DNA from: Argopecten irradians
Taxonomy: Eukaryota > Mollusca > Bivalvia > Pectinida > Pectinidae
DNA length: 64,000 nt
Assembly (NCBI RefSeq): GCF_041381155.1
Contig: NC_091134.1
Coordinates: 30,323,540 to 30,387,539, forward strand
Reading direction: 5' to 3'
This document shows, piece after piece, positions 61,681-64,000 of this stretch; the stretch's first letter is position 1, and the number at the start of each line of letters is the position of its first letter. Under the pieces are notes generated by a model. The model ran no database searches, was not told the DNA's origin, and was given only the letters and a program-made list of their open reading frames with translations. Made by a program: the position numbers and the translations under genes.

Positions 61681-63560
61681 CTCCTACTTCACATTTTTTA
61701 ATTCCTCCATAAATTGTGTTTCACCACCAATTTTACTTTCAAATCAACATTAACAAACATCAAACCACCAAAATAAGAACCCATATATAACCCCAAAAAT
61801 TATATATATACCTTTACCCCCACAAGAATTCCCCCTTTTTTTTTTTAATCCCTTTGTTTGTTTGTTTTTTTTTATTTTTTACCCCCTTTTTGTCCGACCC
61901 CCTAGGGTCGCAGGGAGGGCCCAAAGGGTCAATTTTTTTTAAAGGAGTGTTGCATATAGTAATGAAAAATCCGCCCACGATAATATTTTTTATTTTTGAA
62001 TTTAAATTAGTTAATTGCATTAATACACATATGTCTTATAATATACTTAAAACCCCGATTGGACCATTATTAGGACTTACAGCTGCCCCCTATCATTAAC
62101 ACTGAGGTAAATTTAATGTCCCGTTGGGCCTTTTACTTGGCATAAGTCATAGTAAAAACACTTAATCATCACGTTTTTCTTGTGATTTAAAAATACCACA
62201 TAAAATTCCCACCTTTTTAACGACATATCACACTTTGCTGTATCCAATATCATTCGGAATCACATCAAATCGAACGTAATTATCAAATTTGAACAGAAAA
62301 ATACGACTTTTCAAAGATTTGTTTTGTTTTTCGTGAAGATTTCTCATTTTTTCGTTCAGAGCACTCAGTGAATTAAATCAGGCCCTTAACCTCCGTGTAC
62401 ACCTTAAAAGTTTGTCTTGTTATGAATCCGCTCCTTTCGCCCAGGTTTTCATCGTTTCACCATAATCAAGCTCTAGTTGTTGAGTCATTGTTGATGCCAT
62501 AGGTTTTTTTAGGTAAATTTAGTCTACCCCGCTGTTTTTTTTCCTATAAGTTCAATGCTAACTAAGGAGTACTATGTATCATTTTAACAGACTTTTAACT
62601 GTTGGAGGTAGATTGTGGTTAACTCAGGATGCGTATTTCGAACCTATCTCTTGAAATTAATCCATCATAATACTCATGTTTTGAATTATATTTTCACAGG
62701 AATTCCACTTATCCGTTTTGAAACTGTGGGACACTTAAATAAACTGACAGTTATGATTTCTAAGTCTGATTCACTCTGTATGCACTTGTTGCGATTCCAG
62801 AAACTGTATAAGCATTAAAGGTGATAAAAATAATACGACAGTATGTGTCTTTTGCCCATTGGTATTATAAAGGGAACCATCAATGTTGCCATCGTCTCAG
62901 TAGGGCTGTTAGAATAGCACCATGCTATACCCATTGCATGATCGTCGTAAAAGGCGACTTAAATTTGGTACCTCTTTTTTGTCATGGCGTCAAGATCAGA
63001 CATAAGACGAGGCGCCTCTATATCATTATACCTTAAGTAACCTATAGGTAACTGCGAAAAATAACCACCAAAATGTTTACTCCAGGGTACTGTTTACAGT
63101 TTACAATGTTTTTTTTTTTTTAATCCCACATCCTCAATAAAAGGGCATGCTATTCTAGCAGCTGTCGTTTTGCAAGATATTTTTCGTCTAACGTCTTAGA
63201 ACAAATGGGAGACCGAAATTATCCTATATCAATGAGTTTATATTACGAAGTGGTCGGTCCATGTTTATATCAGATTCTCTATTTTTTCAAAAAAATACCA
63301 TTTGTTACTAAATTTAGATTATGGGGAAAAATCTTTGATGAAATATTTAGGTCTCTGACCTTTGATGGGGCCACACCATAGAATATATGAAATGACAGTA
63401 CTCCGGGATGCCGTCCTTAAATCTGACTAAGGGCTGTAGTAGTAACGTCAGTGAAAATCCAGCGGAACCAGTTTAACTTTCCTCGTAGAACCGATTCCTC
63501 GACATTCTGTTACCTCTTTAAAATTGTTTTTCATATGTTTGTATTGATTAAATCAATGTC
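61681..63560. other. Noncoding AT-rich DNA
   Basis: T- and A-runs at 61830-61940. A phrase CCATTGCATGATCGTCGTAA with AAAGGCGACTTAAA at 62930-62965 resembles a dispersed mollusc repeat. No gene recognised. Confidence 0.35.
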
Positions 63561-63574
63561 CGTATTAAACAGCC

Positions 63575-63945
63575 AGGGATCATGTACAGGATGGCATTCC
63601 TCAAGTATGCAGTTAGTCCCTGAGTGGTATGAAGTGCGTGGTGTGCTATATGGCCTGTGACTGCGGTATATGCATATGCCTGTGTCGCTTCTTCTCATAG
63701 TGGAACTCTATGCCCTTTTCATAGTGTTAGTATCACTGAAACATGCGGTCACCGAAATAAAGACACAGGCAACACACTCCCCCAGCCAGCATTATACTGA
63801 CAACAGGGCGCACCAGTTCGTCACTAGCTCCTCCCTTAATGGCTGAGCGCTAAGACCGGTGTGTCTCCGCCATGATGACTAGGACCCAGAGCCTACCTCA
63901 CAGGGGCGAAGTCTCTAAACCGAAGGCCAAATGTTGAGACAGTGT
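63575..63945 (-). mobile_element. SINE-like dispersed repeat with tRNA-like segment
   Basis: The minus strand at 63860-63935 reads GGCCTTCGGTTTAGAGACTT, then CGCCCCTGTGAGGTAGGCTC and GGGTCCTAGTC. This layout resembles a decayed tRNA A-box/B-box head. The remainder (GGCATTCCTCAAGTATGCAG, GGTGTGCTATATGGCC) looks like the body of a dispersed repeat. Boundaries are uncertain. Confidence 0.4.
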
Positions 63946-64000
63946 CTAAGGAAGACGGTTAGGATAAGTCATAAATTAAGTTAAGGAAGAAGAGATGCTA

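Overview
The window is eukaryotic nuclear DNA. It has split genes with GT-AG introns, a non-LTR retrotransposon, several DNA-transposon and MITE families, a tRNA-derived SINE and very long minisatellites. The repeats (LINE ending in an AATCTG tail, long degenerate ~170-190 bp tandem families around CCCCxGGGGGCC cores, (TTTG)n attached to a CGTCCTATTAACAGC core) look like those of molluscs, most likely a bivalve. That taxonomic call is inference. No bacterial genes, rRNA genes or CRISPR arrays were seen.

Layout. 14-10124 (minus): the 5' ten exons of carboxypeptidase Q, running off the left edge; two of its introns are filled by a 38-bp and a 27-bp minisatellite. 11740-14307: a 2.57-kb DNA transposon with ~450-bp terminal inverted repeats and a perfect 9-bp target duplication, carrying one gene, a Ulp1-type cysteine protease with a PHD finger. 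14698-17781 (plus): complete two-exon prolyl-tRNA editing protein PRORSD1, divergent from CPQ, with MITEs in its intron. 18.2-23.1 kb: MITE copies, a LINE tail on the minus strand, and a plus-strand LINE with a seven-fold 139-bp internal tandem duplication. 25006-35127: a 10-kb inverted-repeat element whose arms contain a 21-bp minisatellite and which encloses a second long-TIR element. 37116-43580 (minus): seven exons of a secreted protein with a chitin-binding type-4/LPMO-like N-terminal domain and a repeat-rich C-terminal half. 45366-56311 (plus, possibly to about 58950): exons of an immunoglobulin-domain protein split by a ~10.3-kb, 45-bp-unit minisatellite. 57.9-64 kb: degenerate repeats and a SINE-like end.

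The genes are ordinary single-copy housekeeping or secreted-protein genes and do not form a pathway. The unusual biology is in the repeats. Two different minisatellites in two genes (23-bp units at 38.24-38.46 kb, 45-bp units at 45.7-55.9 kb) lie directly against an exon's 5' splice site and repeat a consensus splice donor in each unit. The Ulp1/PHD element is a clean mobile unit with no transposase.

Sequence quality looks uneven. From about 45 to 61 kb single-base indels are dense, and coding exons there are frameshifted, which is more like unpolished long reads than true pseudogenes.
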